A DNA stretch of 64,000 nucleotides from Lathyrus oleraceus (Eukaryota; Streptophyta; Magnoliopsida; Fabales; Fabaceae). A model generated the notes under the pieces. That model was given only the letters and a program-made list of their open reading frames with translations, was not told the origin of the DNA and did not search any database. Positions 30,260 through 41,168 of this stretch are shown here, one piece after another; the stretch's first letter is position 1; each line of letters starts with the position of its first letter. The stretch covers positions 237,813,494-237,877,493 of the forward strand of contig NC_066584.1 in NCBI RefSeq assembly GCF_024323335.1. Reading direction: 5' to 3'. The translations under genes were made by a program, and so were the position numbers.

Positions 30260-31170
30260 GCAAGTTCAGGACTTGTCTCCCCAGCGTATTCGAGATCAGG
30301 GATTCCTCGGCAGGGTTGAGGACGTTTCCCCAGCAAGTCTGAAAACTATTAGAATTGCTTTTCCCCGGCAGAGGCGTCTGTGGGTAGTGTGTCCCTCATC
30401 AGCAGGTTCAAAGGCTACCCTGTCCCCAGCTAGTTTGAAGACTGTTAGTCCCCACTGAGTCTGAAGGTTGCCATATCCCCAACAGTCGGGTCTGAAATAC
30501 TGTGATCCCCAGCAGGGTTGTGAACGTTCTCCAGTAATTTCAAAGTGGGTAGTTGTCCCAACAGAGGTTTGCGTTGATGGTTTTCCCCAGCGAAGTCCCC
30601 GAGCGGATCAGGTTCGGTGAAAATTATCTCCAGTAGAGGTGAGCATTGGTTGTTTCCCCTAGCGGAGTCCCCAAGTGGATCGGATTCAGTGAAAGTTGTC
30701 CCCGGTGGGATTTATCTTTTCTCCAGCAGCGATGCTAGCCCCCAGCACGTTTGAGAGGTTGGTGTATTCCCTAGCCAGAGGCTCCCCAGTTGACTTGGTT
30801 TCTCTGTCGTCCCCAGAGTATCAGATCAGCAAAGCACCCCCAGCAGTGCGTATCCCCACGGAGTTGGAGGATCAGATCAGAATTGTGTGCTCAGCGGAGC
30901 GACCAGCTTTCCCCAGCGGGAGTTTTCTTCATTTTTGCATCTTGCATGTAGTAACCATTGCATCCTCGAATCGCGTAGCATTTCCATTCAATATGGAGCA
31001 TTACGCCATGAAAAAACTCAAACATATGCATACATGTGTTAAACCAGCTTGAATCATATCCCCAACAGAGGCGGATCATATTTCAACATCCGTATGGCAC
31101 ATTTGCTACAGTTGCTCCTGACGGCATTCAGAGTTTGATTCTCCCCAGTGAGGTCCCCAGAAAGTGTTTG
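30260..31170 (+). repeat. E2 3' UTR region of CCCCAGCAG-like repeats (PBS-complement-like)
   Basis: At least fourteen dispersed words around TCCCCAGC(A/G)(G/A)(A/G)GT between about 30275 and 31760, for example near 30279, 30327, 30507, 30595, 30838 and 30913. The motif resembles the start of TCCCCAGCAGAGTCGCCA, the reverse complement of E2's PBS, that is, the primer tRNA 3' end. The copy at 31513 matches 15 of the 18 bases. The repeats are spaced irregularly, with diverged sequence between them. Confidence 0.7.
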
Positions 31171-31202
31171 GCCTTGCCTGGACATATGAAGATGTTATCC
31201 TT

Positions 31203-32038
31203 GTGATACCGGTAAGTGTCATGTCAACACCCGTGTGTGTTCTTTCTTGGGTTTCGGTAAACACCATTGTTTCGGTGTCGGTAAACATCGAGTTCTTTCC
31301 CAGTCATCGGTAAATGTCTGGTCGTGATTCTTCTTTTCCCAGTCATCGGTAAATGTCTGGTAGTCCTCTTTTGATGTCGGTAAACATCATCTTTCGATGT
31401 CGGTAAACGTCGAGCTTTTTCCCAGTCATCGGTAAATGTCTGGTTGTGTATCTTTTTCCCAGTCATCGGTAAATGTCTGGTCATGTATCCTTCCTTTGAT
31501 AAAAATCAAAATTCCCCAGTAGAGTCATCAGTAAACGTCTTATCTGGTTCCAGTTGTAAATATCCTTTTCCTCCCCAGTTGGAGCTGTCATCGGTAAATG
31601 GCCCCGCTTTCCTTGGTATCAGTGTATATCAAGTAGACTACTCCAAGCCGCCATTGGTAAATGGCCTCGCTTTCTTCGATATCGGTAAATATTGAATGCC
31701 CAGTTTAGTCGCCATCGGTAAATGGCCTCACTTTCTGTGACATCTGTTCCCCAGTAGCCATCGGTAAATGGTCTCGCTGACGTTGATATCGGTAAATATC
31801 AAGAGTTGTTTTGAAGCCACCATCGTTAAATGGTCTTGCTTCCTTTTAATGTCAAATTCCCAGTTGAAGCCACCATCGGTAAATGGTCATGCTTCCTTTG
31901 GATGTTGTTTCCCAGCCGCCATCGGTAAATGGCTTCGCTGATGTTGATATCGGTAAATATCAAGTTTCCAGTAAAGCCGCCATCGGTAAATGGCATCGCT
32001 TTCCTGAGGTTTTTGTGCAGCCGCCATCGGTAAATGGC
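31203..32038 (+). repeat. Array of 23 short hairpins with loop CGGTAA in E2 3' UTR
   Basis: Each unit is stem-CGGTAA-stem with 5-8 bp arms. Arm pairs include GCCAT/ATGGC (six copies), ACCAT/ATGGT (two), TTGATAT/ATATCAA (two), TTCGATAT/ATATTGAA, GATGT/ACATC, GATGT/ACGTC, TCGGTGT/ACATCGA, TGATAC/GTGTCA, TTGGTAT/ATATCAA (loop CAGTGT) and CCAGTCAT/ATGTCTGG (four, one T-T mismatch). Spacing is 20-60 bp. Arms differ but remain complementary, and the loop is nearly constant. One copy near 31525 is degenerate and one near 31250 has a single mismatch. Not a CRISPR: the repeats are too short and spacers irregular. Confidence 0.9.
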
Positions 32039-35000
32039 CTCACATTTCTTTGATTCATCCCCCGCAGAGTGCAAATTTCTACGGTTCTTTGGTATTCAAT
32101 CCCTGTTTACCTTGAAGGGCTGACAGCCGTTGCTATCATCCGTTCAGGTTCCCAGTTGATTGAATATGGGAAGCTGTAGAACCTCAAATTTGCACCCCCC
32201 CCAGGTGTACATTCATTTCATTTTTAGGTCATTGGCATTACACTAACATTACATTGTCATTGCATAGTACATTGCATCACTACATCTCATCAGTCAAGAC
32301 TGGTATCAAGAGGATTCATCTGTGCAAGAGACCAAGCATTTCCATGAGATGAAGGCCCTATGTTTGTTCTATAGAGTTTGTGTGAATCAAGGATCATTTT
32401 GAAGCAACTTCACCAAAGGCTAGAGGCTCAAAAGTCATCAGTACATGTCTAAGTCATCTAAGGCCCATAAAAGTCAACTGCAAGTCAACTGAGGGCTAGG
32501 AGGTGGAGAAATGGTTTGAGACACTTCATTCATGTCCCAAATAGGTTTATTCATCATGTTAAACATCTACCTTGAAGATTTTGAAGCCAGATCAAAAGTT
32601 TCCAAAAATGGAAAGTGACCTGTAATTTCAAGTTTCCAAAAATGGCATGTTTTTGGACCAACTTCAACTCAACTTTCCAACATCAAAGAAGCTTCAAATG
32701 AATTTGTGTCCAACATGAAAGTTGAAGATCTTTCTCTCCCATTTCCAAAACGTCCAAGATCATGAATTTATGATGAATGGTTAAGGAGTTATGATCAAAT
32801 CATTGCAAAGTGTGCTTGAAACTTCAAATGGCCATATCTTTTGAACCAAAACTCCAAATTGAGTGGCTCTTCTTGCATTTTTCTTCTCATGACTCATACT
32901 TTCCAAATACCTCATTACATTGCATGGAACTATCTCATACAACCATGTGCTCATGCATGCTATTTTTGAAGGAAAATTGCTAAAATCAAAATTGGTTGAT
33001 CATATGAATATATTTCCAATTCCAATGTGTGCATGGGCTGATTTTGAGTGAATTTGGGCCCTCTTAGTGCATTGTTCACGTGGGTTTTTCATGCATGAGG
33101 TGAAATTGTCAAATTGTGCATACACCTTATATTCTTCTAATCTCCATTAACCTTGGCTTAGTAATAATTTTAGATTGATTAGGAGGGCATATATAAGGCT
33201 AATTGTAACTGTATTGATGATAACACACAGTTTCAGATCTAGAAATCCATCTTTACTCTCAATTTTTTCTCTTCATTCATTTTCCAAAATTCCACACATA
33301 AACCCTCATTTTCTTGCATAATCATGAACATGGAGTGGTGTTGAGGAAGATTCAACGTGTACTTGGTGGATTTTGCCTCAAATTCGTGCATACTACAAGC
33401 TTGAAGGTGTTAATGGAAATTTCAAATTGAACTGATTTCAAGTCGTTTCACAAGCCATTTCTTGTACCAAACTTCATTTGAGCTCAAGGGAAGGGGAACT
33501 GGACGTTGCTGAGCCTTGGATACACGATTTTCAACCTTCTGTTCTTCAAGAGGTTAGAAATTGAACCTCATGATTCTTGATTTCATTGTCATATTTGTGT
33601 AGATCTTTTAACCCTGAGAATTCTGGTATGAATTTCACATGAAATGGTGCACTATAACATGAGATACGTGTGATTGAAGTTTTGCATTCATTAATGTTTC
33701 TGCTCGATTTGAACTTGTTATGTTGAATTAGTGTGAAATATTGGTCGATCTATGATGTACATTGCGTGAGGATTCAAATGATGTAAAGATTTTGAGATTC
33801 TGGAAAATTTTCTTGAGCATTGTTCCTGTTCATCATCGTCTTCACGAGGAAGACGATGTAGCGTCCACATAGCGACGGTTTTGCGTCCATCTGGTTTTGG
33901 TTAGGGTTTTGGTCCAAAACGTCGTCGTTTTGGCCAAGCGAATAGTGAAACGGCAGCGTTTCAGTGTTGGCACTCTTCATTCAAATTCGTACTTGGTTCG
34001 ATTCCTGCCCGTGCCAGTTTTTTCAAATTAATTCACGTTTTAGCCTTTTCCCTCCATATTTGCCTATGCTACATTTTTATTTCACATATTTTTTAGCCAA
34101 CTTTAAAAAATCATAACCCATTGAATATTAATCCAATTCACCTCCAATTTTTTGCCAAATGATCCTTGTGATGTCTAGTTTTCTCTTGGTGTGATCTCCT
34201 GATTTTTACCATGTCTGGATTTTGAATTGTGTTAGGATGCTTGAACTTATGTGCTTTCATGACCTTGCCTTGCTCTTTCTATTGTGAAATGCTTGATATT
34301 GATCCAAATGCATTGAAATTTTGCATGATTGTTCCTAACATGTTAATGGATGTTTGAGGCTTGGTTTGGTATTTTTCTCATTTTCCATTTTTGTTTTACA
34401 CACATGTTTGTATGGTGTGACAATTTGTGTCACACATTTGGTTGATCAACTTGTGCAATTTAATTTCCATTTCAAATGATCTTTGTTGATTCTGATTTTT
34501 TGTATGATGATTGTACTGGATGTGTTGAATGCTCATAATTTTTTCCAGAATTATTTGAATCATTTCTGTTTTGATTTGGAATTTTCATTCTCAATGTCCA
34601 AATATGTGCTTTGAAATCATCTTTGACTTCCCTTGCACATGAAATGCCTTTGCTTGATGAGTTTGTTTTGGTCCTTTTTGGGACATATTCATATGTGTTT
34701 GAAGTTGCATTGTGTTGAATTTTAGCTTCTGTTTTGAATTTTTTCTTCACCTTTGACCCTAGGCTTTGACCTAGTGGTTTGTACTTACATGTGAGCTTTG
34801 AATTTCAGGTCCAAGTATCCAATCTCCATGGTTGATGTTGCTTCATCATTTGAAGGTTGATATTTGCTATTGATTGCTAACATTTGGTTGTTTTGTAGGT
34901 TGATGATAATTCACTTGAGTTTGCCTTATGGCTTATATGTTGTACATTGGGATTGTCTGTTTGTTGTTGACTGTTGTCTGTTTGTCTGAATACTGGACTG

Positions 35001-35208
35001 ATCTGTTTAGTTGTTTACACAGGTACCTAAGTTGCTTTAAGTTCACTTGAACTTTGCTTTGCTTGTGGTTGGCATACCACCTAGGTAATGACCTCTAACT
35101 CCATGTAGTCTGGAAGACCTGTCATGTTATGTTGGCAAGCACCTGTCTGAAGCCCTCCTTAAGAGGCAATGTTTGTGGTTGTTTACCTTTGTGCCTTGTA
35201 CATTCAAA

Positions 35209-35213
35209 GACCT
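35209..35213. repeat. N1 target-site duplication, left copy (GACCT)
   Basis: GACCT before N1, repeated at 42888-42892 after it; E2's 5' LTR has a single GACCT at the matching site near 18206. Confidence 0.95.
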
Positions 35214-36934
35214 TGAGATTCTGGTGTAGTCAGAATTCAGATGTTCTACTCCAAGTCATGACATCTGATCCAACATTGTAACTAATACAGCAAGATAGTT
35301 AACACATTAAAAACCCTGTACTGACGCACTCTTTCACAGATGTCACGACATTTCCTTCTATGTCACCCTAGAGGGAAGGAACCTCTAGTCCTGTGCATCT
35401 GGTATACAAACTCAGCACAGATCCCTTATAGCACTCACTTCTGTTGTTTTCCTACACAGTTATCAGCACGATGTCTTAATCTTGGTTTGGACATCATTTG
35501 TTACATTTTTCCAGTTTGTTGGGCAAGTACTTGTATTTCCTAAATTAAAGGTTGAAACAAGTTAAACTAATCTCTACTTATTAAGGAGCTTGTAGCTTAG
35601 TTGTTAGTTTCCTGGATTTTAGATCAGTTGTTGGATTCCTAAGGAATAGCCTGAGAAAAATCCTGAAACAGAAAAACTAACCATCCAACAATTTAGAATA
35701 TGCTGTCAGGAATGAATGTCACAACATTCAGTTTGACAACTAAGTCCAGGACCATATGTTAAGTCTGTTAAGTTCCTGAAATCAGACTTCGCTAAATTTG
35801 TTGTACTGTTAAAGACCAACCAGTCTCTACTTCAGTATCAGCTTACTGGAAGAACTGTCAAGACATCCATTGTGACAGTTTATCAATGATCCTTTGGCCA
35901 GGTCTGTTATACTCTTGAAGACCAGACCTAAATACTGAATTGATATCAACCTGCCAATCATTCAGTACATGCTGTTAATGATGGATGTCAAAACATCCTG
36001 ATTAACATTCAAACAGAAGGCTATGTACCAGGTCTGTTATCATCTTGACAAGCAGACTGGAATACCATCTGTGTTAAGGCAGAAGGATTATATCATACAG
36101 AAGGAAAACAAACACAGGAAATTGTTAACCCAGTTCAGTCCAACATGACCTACATCTGGGGGCATACCAAGCCAGGAAGAAGATCCGCTATCAGCAGTAT
36201 TAATTCAGAGTTAAACTCCCCCGTTTACAACTCTTCACTTAATCCCTACCCAATGCAATCTATACCTAGGAACTCCTAGATAGAAACCTCCAGTTTCCAT
36301 TCCTATCACTACAAATACAATGTAATGTTAACACACCTTGAACTTGCTTCACAACTTCATTCAAGAACAAAATCACTCTTGCCTACATGCTTTGAGTTAC
36401 AAATACTCTCAGCTTTTACCACTGAGAAACACATGGTAACCTTCCCACAGATTGGGAGGTTTACCTCACACACACCTCTAAATTTTCATTCTAGGAGGCT
36501 TACAAAGACTAGGTTACACTTAGCTATTTATAACCTAATCACCCAACTGGATTTGGGCCTTCAGAAATCGCAGCAGACTTGTTCTTTGCTGTTACAACTT
36601 CAGCAGAAAAATTCTGCTACAAACAAGGTCTTCAATCCTAGAATCTCTCCATATATATCTCCATATTTAGAGCCTATATATATTCTGATTAAGTCTTTAA
36701 GACCTCCACAAGGGAGTTAGGATATTCACCAGATATCCTTGCTAATCCCAGAATATATACTGAATTAATTAATTCAGTTTTCTACACATGTACGATGTCA
36801 CAGGCATGATGTCGTGACATCGTACATGACATGTTGGTCCAGATGTTGAACTTCTTCAACCCAACATATTAAAACAAGAGAGATGATTACATTATTTGTT
36901 TTACAAAATTAATGCCAATCCTAAGGAATTAACA
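35214..36934 (-). repeat. N1 3' LTR
   Basis: TGAGATTCTGG...GGAATTAACA. It contains a minus-strand TATA box TATAAATA (36532-36525) and several small hairpins: GAATGT-CACA-ACATTC (35714-35729), GGATGT-CAAA-ACATCC (35993-36008) and a 15-bp inverted repeat at 36787-36828. Confidence 0.93.
36787..36828. repeat. 15-bp inverted repeat in N1 LTR
   Basis: CATGTACGATGTCAC (36787-36801) and its exact reverse complement (36814-36828), 12 bases apart; the same in the other LTR near 42740-42782. The inner part GATGTCGTGACATC is itself palindromic. Confidence 0.85.
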
Positions 36935-36948
36935 ATCTCCCCCTTTGG
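36935..36948 (-). promoter_or_regulatory. N1 polypurine tract
   Basis: CCAAAGGGGGAGAT on the minus strand directly before the 3' LTR, the expected primer for plus-strand DNA synthesis. Confidence 0.9.
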
Positions 36949-39900
36949 AAAATTTTAGCTAAAACAAATAAACAATACACTGGACAACACATCCCAATTT
37001 GGGAATGCTCTTCATCTCTGTCATTGGCTCCACCACCACAAACACCAAAGTTGGTGTACATGAGGAAGTAGAGGAACAAGACTCATTTGTACCAGAACCC
37101 TTCCCCTCAACAGGAGAGCTTCCTGAAGAGTATGTAATGCTGAGTACATAGACAATGTAACTCAGATCACAAGGCACAACTGTCTTCTTAACTCAGATCA
37201 CAAGACACAAGTGGTAAACCCAGTTGGTGGATTTTGTGCCTGATGCCAACTTCTGTTTGCTACCACACCCACAGTTGGCTTGCTTCTGGTACATTCTCAA
37301 CTCCAAGATTGTATTTCTCTCCCCCTTTTTAGCTAAACATTTGTAAAGGCACCCCTCACAAAACTAGATCCAGGTGCAGCTTGCCCAAACCTTGATGTAC
37401 CCCATGGTTTCGAGAGAATGGAATGTATCTCTTGTGAGAAGAGGAGTGCTGATACATCCTTTAAATAGTCCAGCCCGTGCTTAGGAATTTACGGTAGGAA
37501 TAAATGCTTGGTCAGGATTCATTAATTTTTGCTGAGAAACAGTCAGAGAATCACCAACAAAATCTCAGACTATCTTTGAATACCTTTTATAGCTCTTGAC
37601 TGTTTCTTTTCCAAAACAGCAGTTCCAGTGCATGGAGACTATTCCATATATGCAGTCAGACACGTTGCACGCGATGTCTTAACATTCCACGCGGCTTGTT
37701 CCTGCATTCTGCCAGTATTCAACATTTCCCAAGACCCCTTTTAAACCTCCAGTAGAAACTTGACATCTGGCACTGCTATAGCCAAATTCCCACACTTCAG
37801 CAGATGGTTACTCCCCCTATACCACACAGCTGTAGCCATCAGGCCTATTCTGATTTATCAGAATTAGACACATCACCCTTATAATTCCTAATGACTTTAA
37901 GATTCAGAAGGAATTAACAGCATTGTCCAGGGCAATGTCATGACATCCAGTCAGACATTCTTCTGCTCACTCAGCCTTGACATACATCACAACATCCTGA
38001 TAACTGACAAGGTGCCATACCTAGTTATCTGCGTACACATAGACCACAAGCTTGATGATTACTTGCAGCTTCAAAGACAAAACTCCCCCTGTCATGGACG
38101 CCCTACTCTCCTCTTGAAACTTGGAGGTCACACATGAGCATATCCAACGCCCCAAAGTTGGACCTTCACATACTTCCTGATTCAAAGAGAATCCAGACCA
38201 CTTGATGAATGGAAAACATAAGACGCATCTTCATGTCTTCAAGAGCACACCCTCTGTTCAACCCTCTTAGCTGAACACATTCACACTCTGTGTCAATCTC
38301 TCTTCTAACCAGAACAAAAGACCACTTCACAAGATGTTCTAACATCAGCTGGGACATCCTTCACAACATAACAAGGAACACCATCTGATAGTCTTCAGAT
38401 ATTGTTGAGTCACCAGCTTGATCAAGAAGAACCCAGACATAAATTGGGACATATACATTTTCATCCCATTACAAGAGATAATCTTCCATAGATAGCTCAG
38501 AACTCCTACCACAAGCTCCAAGAGATGAATAGAAAACACCTCTTTTAGTCTTCAACTTACTACTTTTCTGCTCAAAAGTAATTTGTCTCAGACTTTCCTC
38601 AAGAATAATCAGCTGCCATATGTGGATTATCTTGATTCTTCGAACTCACTTCTGAGATAGACCAAATGCCACTGGTTGATTACCTCATTCATGAATCCTC
38701 ATATGAAAAAGTCGAATGCCATTCTTTGACCTCTCCACGTCTATCAGACCTCTCCCAAAGATATTCTGACCTTCCAAGTGAGACTTGAACTTCAAGCTAC
38801 ATGTTGAACAAAACTTAGATTTTCTAAGACATGAACATGTACCATCCTTTCTATCCAGCAACTCCAAAGAACTGCAACGAGGACGACCTTTTTGAAGTAT
38901 CCAATCTACAACCCTGTAGACCCTTCTATCTCAAGTTGATGTGCCACTTCACCAACTAAGAATCTGATGTTGAACCAAATGTCACAACATTGTGTTTTGA
39001 CATCTAGCTGTTGAATTCAGCTCCTTCTTCTGCCACTTGAAAGAACTTCCTCCCTTCACAGAACAAGAGTTCAATGTTCTCATAGACTTGATTGTGGAAC
39101 CAAGTTTGAGTAAACAACCTCCATCCTGCAGGTTTGCAGTTAAGTCATCCAAGCTCACACCTTGATGAATTCCTGCTTCTTCTCCAAAGACATCAGACAC
39201 TCTGATGCATGAGTCTTCAGAAGGACCAGTTAGAAACTAACCCTTCAGCTATACCAAGGATTCCACTTCCTAAGGCAAGGCTGTTTCCATGATGTCAAGA
39301 CTGCTGCCACTTGTTCTTGACTCCACAGTGTGCATAAGCTAATGCACTTCCTTACCTAGATCAGAAATAAACTGATCCAAGTAACCACCATCAAGACTAT
39401 GATGTCTTCTTCTTCTTGTACATACCAAGGCTGAATCATGTTTCTTGCCAGGAAACCTTTTCAGAGATCATATGCTTTTGCTGCTACCAAAGAGATAGAT
39501 CATAAACCCATGTACTATCCTTCCTGTGATTCTGCACAGGGTCTTGAAGAAGAGATGTTCCAACATCTTTAAGAGCATCAGTTATCTTGAGCTCCAAGGA
39601 TAATCAATTACACACTTGTACTTGGCACAAGTTGACATTGATCTCAAATCCTTTCCCAATATTCCTTTCAGATACTTCCACCATAAGACTATTTTGAAAA
39701 TATTCTTCTAGTGTCAACATCTTCTGTTTGCAAGCACATTGACAATCTTGAAAGTCTTCCCAGATTAAATTCACCCTTAGGAATGAGAGAGATGAATTCT
39801 TCCTTGCAAATGTGTCACCCAACCACCAGAACCCATGTGACACAGGTCAACAGCCAACCAGACCCTAGGCTGACCAAATGTGAGGAGGTTAACCAAAACT

Positions 39901-41154
39901 CCCCCTCAAATTAACAATCATGGAAACTTCACACCAATATCCATGCATTGTACAGACATGTCTCAACATGACACACACCATCCCTACCAGTGGCACCTAA
40001 CTCTATGAGTTATACCTACACATACTCCACTCACACCAATCAGACTTCAGCTGACCATAAGTACTAGTGAAAGACCACAACACTAGTCCATAGTAGATAT
40101 GCATTGCCAGAGCATACTACCTCAACCAACCTCTGAATCTTCATATTCTCACTCCTTGAAAGAACTGCCACTTCTGATCGTGGTGTTTGAATAACAAGAT
40201 TTATGGTCCCAATCCTCTTAAATGGAATAGCAGTCAGGTTACCCTATTATTGACTTCTATCATCCAGGGGACTTGTCTTCCAGTACACCATAGTACTTCA
40301 GAAACCAACTATCCAACCCTGATCAATTTACAGGGATAAGGCACACCGCGGGGATTGCACAGTGTCACATTCCAACCAGCTCCACTTCTAGAGATCAGAC
40401 TTCTAAAAGTGACCTTCTTGAGCACACACATAGTTGACCCTACCCTTGTCAACTTCGCACACATAGATGTCTCCTCTTCCAGGTCAGGAGTAGGTTCCAA
40501 ACAAGAGTATCCCTTTGTTTGACACCTAGAAACATCTGCTATTCAACCAGTAGCTGCATACTTGTTGAACAACATGTTCTAACATCACATAGAACATTAG
40601 TTCCACCTCCTTGGAACAAACCTTCCTTGAAAGTCTTCAAGGTCTTCATATACACTACTCAAGAGAGTAAAGGAATCAGTGATTAAGTGATTCTTACCAT
40701 CCTGAATTGAGGACGTCATGATGAGTGGACTTGAGGAGACTCAAGTATCTTTGACATCTTCAGTAGATTATGATGTGATGTTGAATACGGCAGCAATTCA
40801 TCCACATGAGGGGAAACTACATCAGAGTTTGAGTTTTGCCAGGTATTATGCAGCGGAAATCATAATACAACTCAACCAATGAACACACACTTCATCAGAT
40901 CAGCCTCCAAGAGCATACAAGTTTGAATATGATTCAATACTTGCACAGCTGTCCCACACAAAGGCCAATTGGCAATCCCCAGAGGCAGGTGCACATTGTT
41001 CCTGTCATGAATAGTCCATCCACCTACTTCAAGGGACCATTCAGGGAAACCACAGAACCATCTACGGGTTCCAACATCAGTACTAACATAACTTCTTGCC
41101 AGATACCAGAAAGTATCAGCCATGGATCTCATCCAGAACCAGAACATGATGCCT
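36949..41154 (-). other. N1 internal region without recognisable coding capacity
   Basis: 4.2 kb. Read on the sense strand it is rich in variants of ATGTTCTAACATC, GATGTC and TCTTGAAGAC, with repeated phrases such as TCCATTCATC near 38200-38225 and 38520. The longest sense open frame (41147-40872, 91 residues, Trp-rich) starts just after the PBS and resembles no retrotransposon protein I know. There is no zinc knuckle, DTG/DSG, YVDD or DDE pattern. I see no host gene fragment either, though a diverged one cannot be excluded. Confidence 0.7.
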
Positions 41155-41166
41155 GCTCTGATACCA
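41155..41166 (-). promoter_or_regulatory. N1 primer-binding site (initiator tRNA-Met)
   Basis: TGGTATCAGAGC on the minus strand, two bases after the 5' LTR, the same 12 bases as in C1. Confidence 0.93.
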
Positions 41167-41168
41167 TT

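Noticed and set aside
31203..32038. CRISPR-like regular repeat array
   Set aside because: The repeats are 16-22 bp with internal pairing and variable arms, spacing is irregular, and the setting is a plant retrotransposon.
36949..41154. Captured host gene fragments in N1
   Set aside because: I looked for long frames and recognisable motifs on both strands and found none; a diverged fragment would need a database search.
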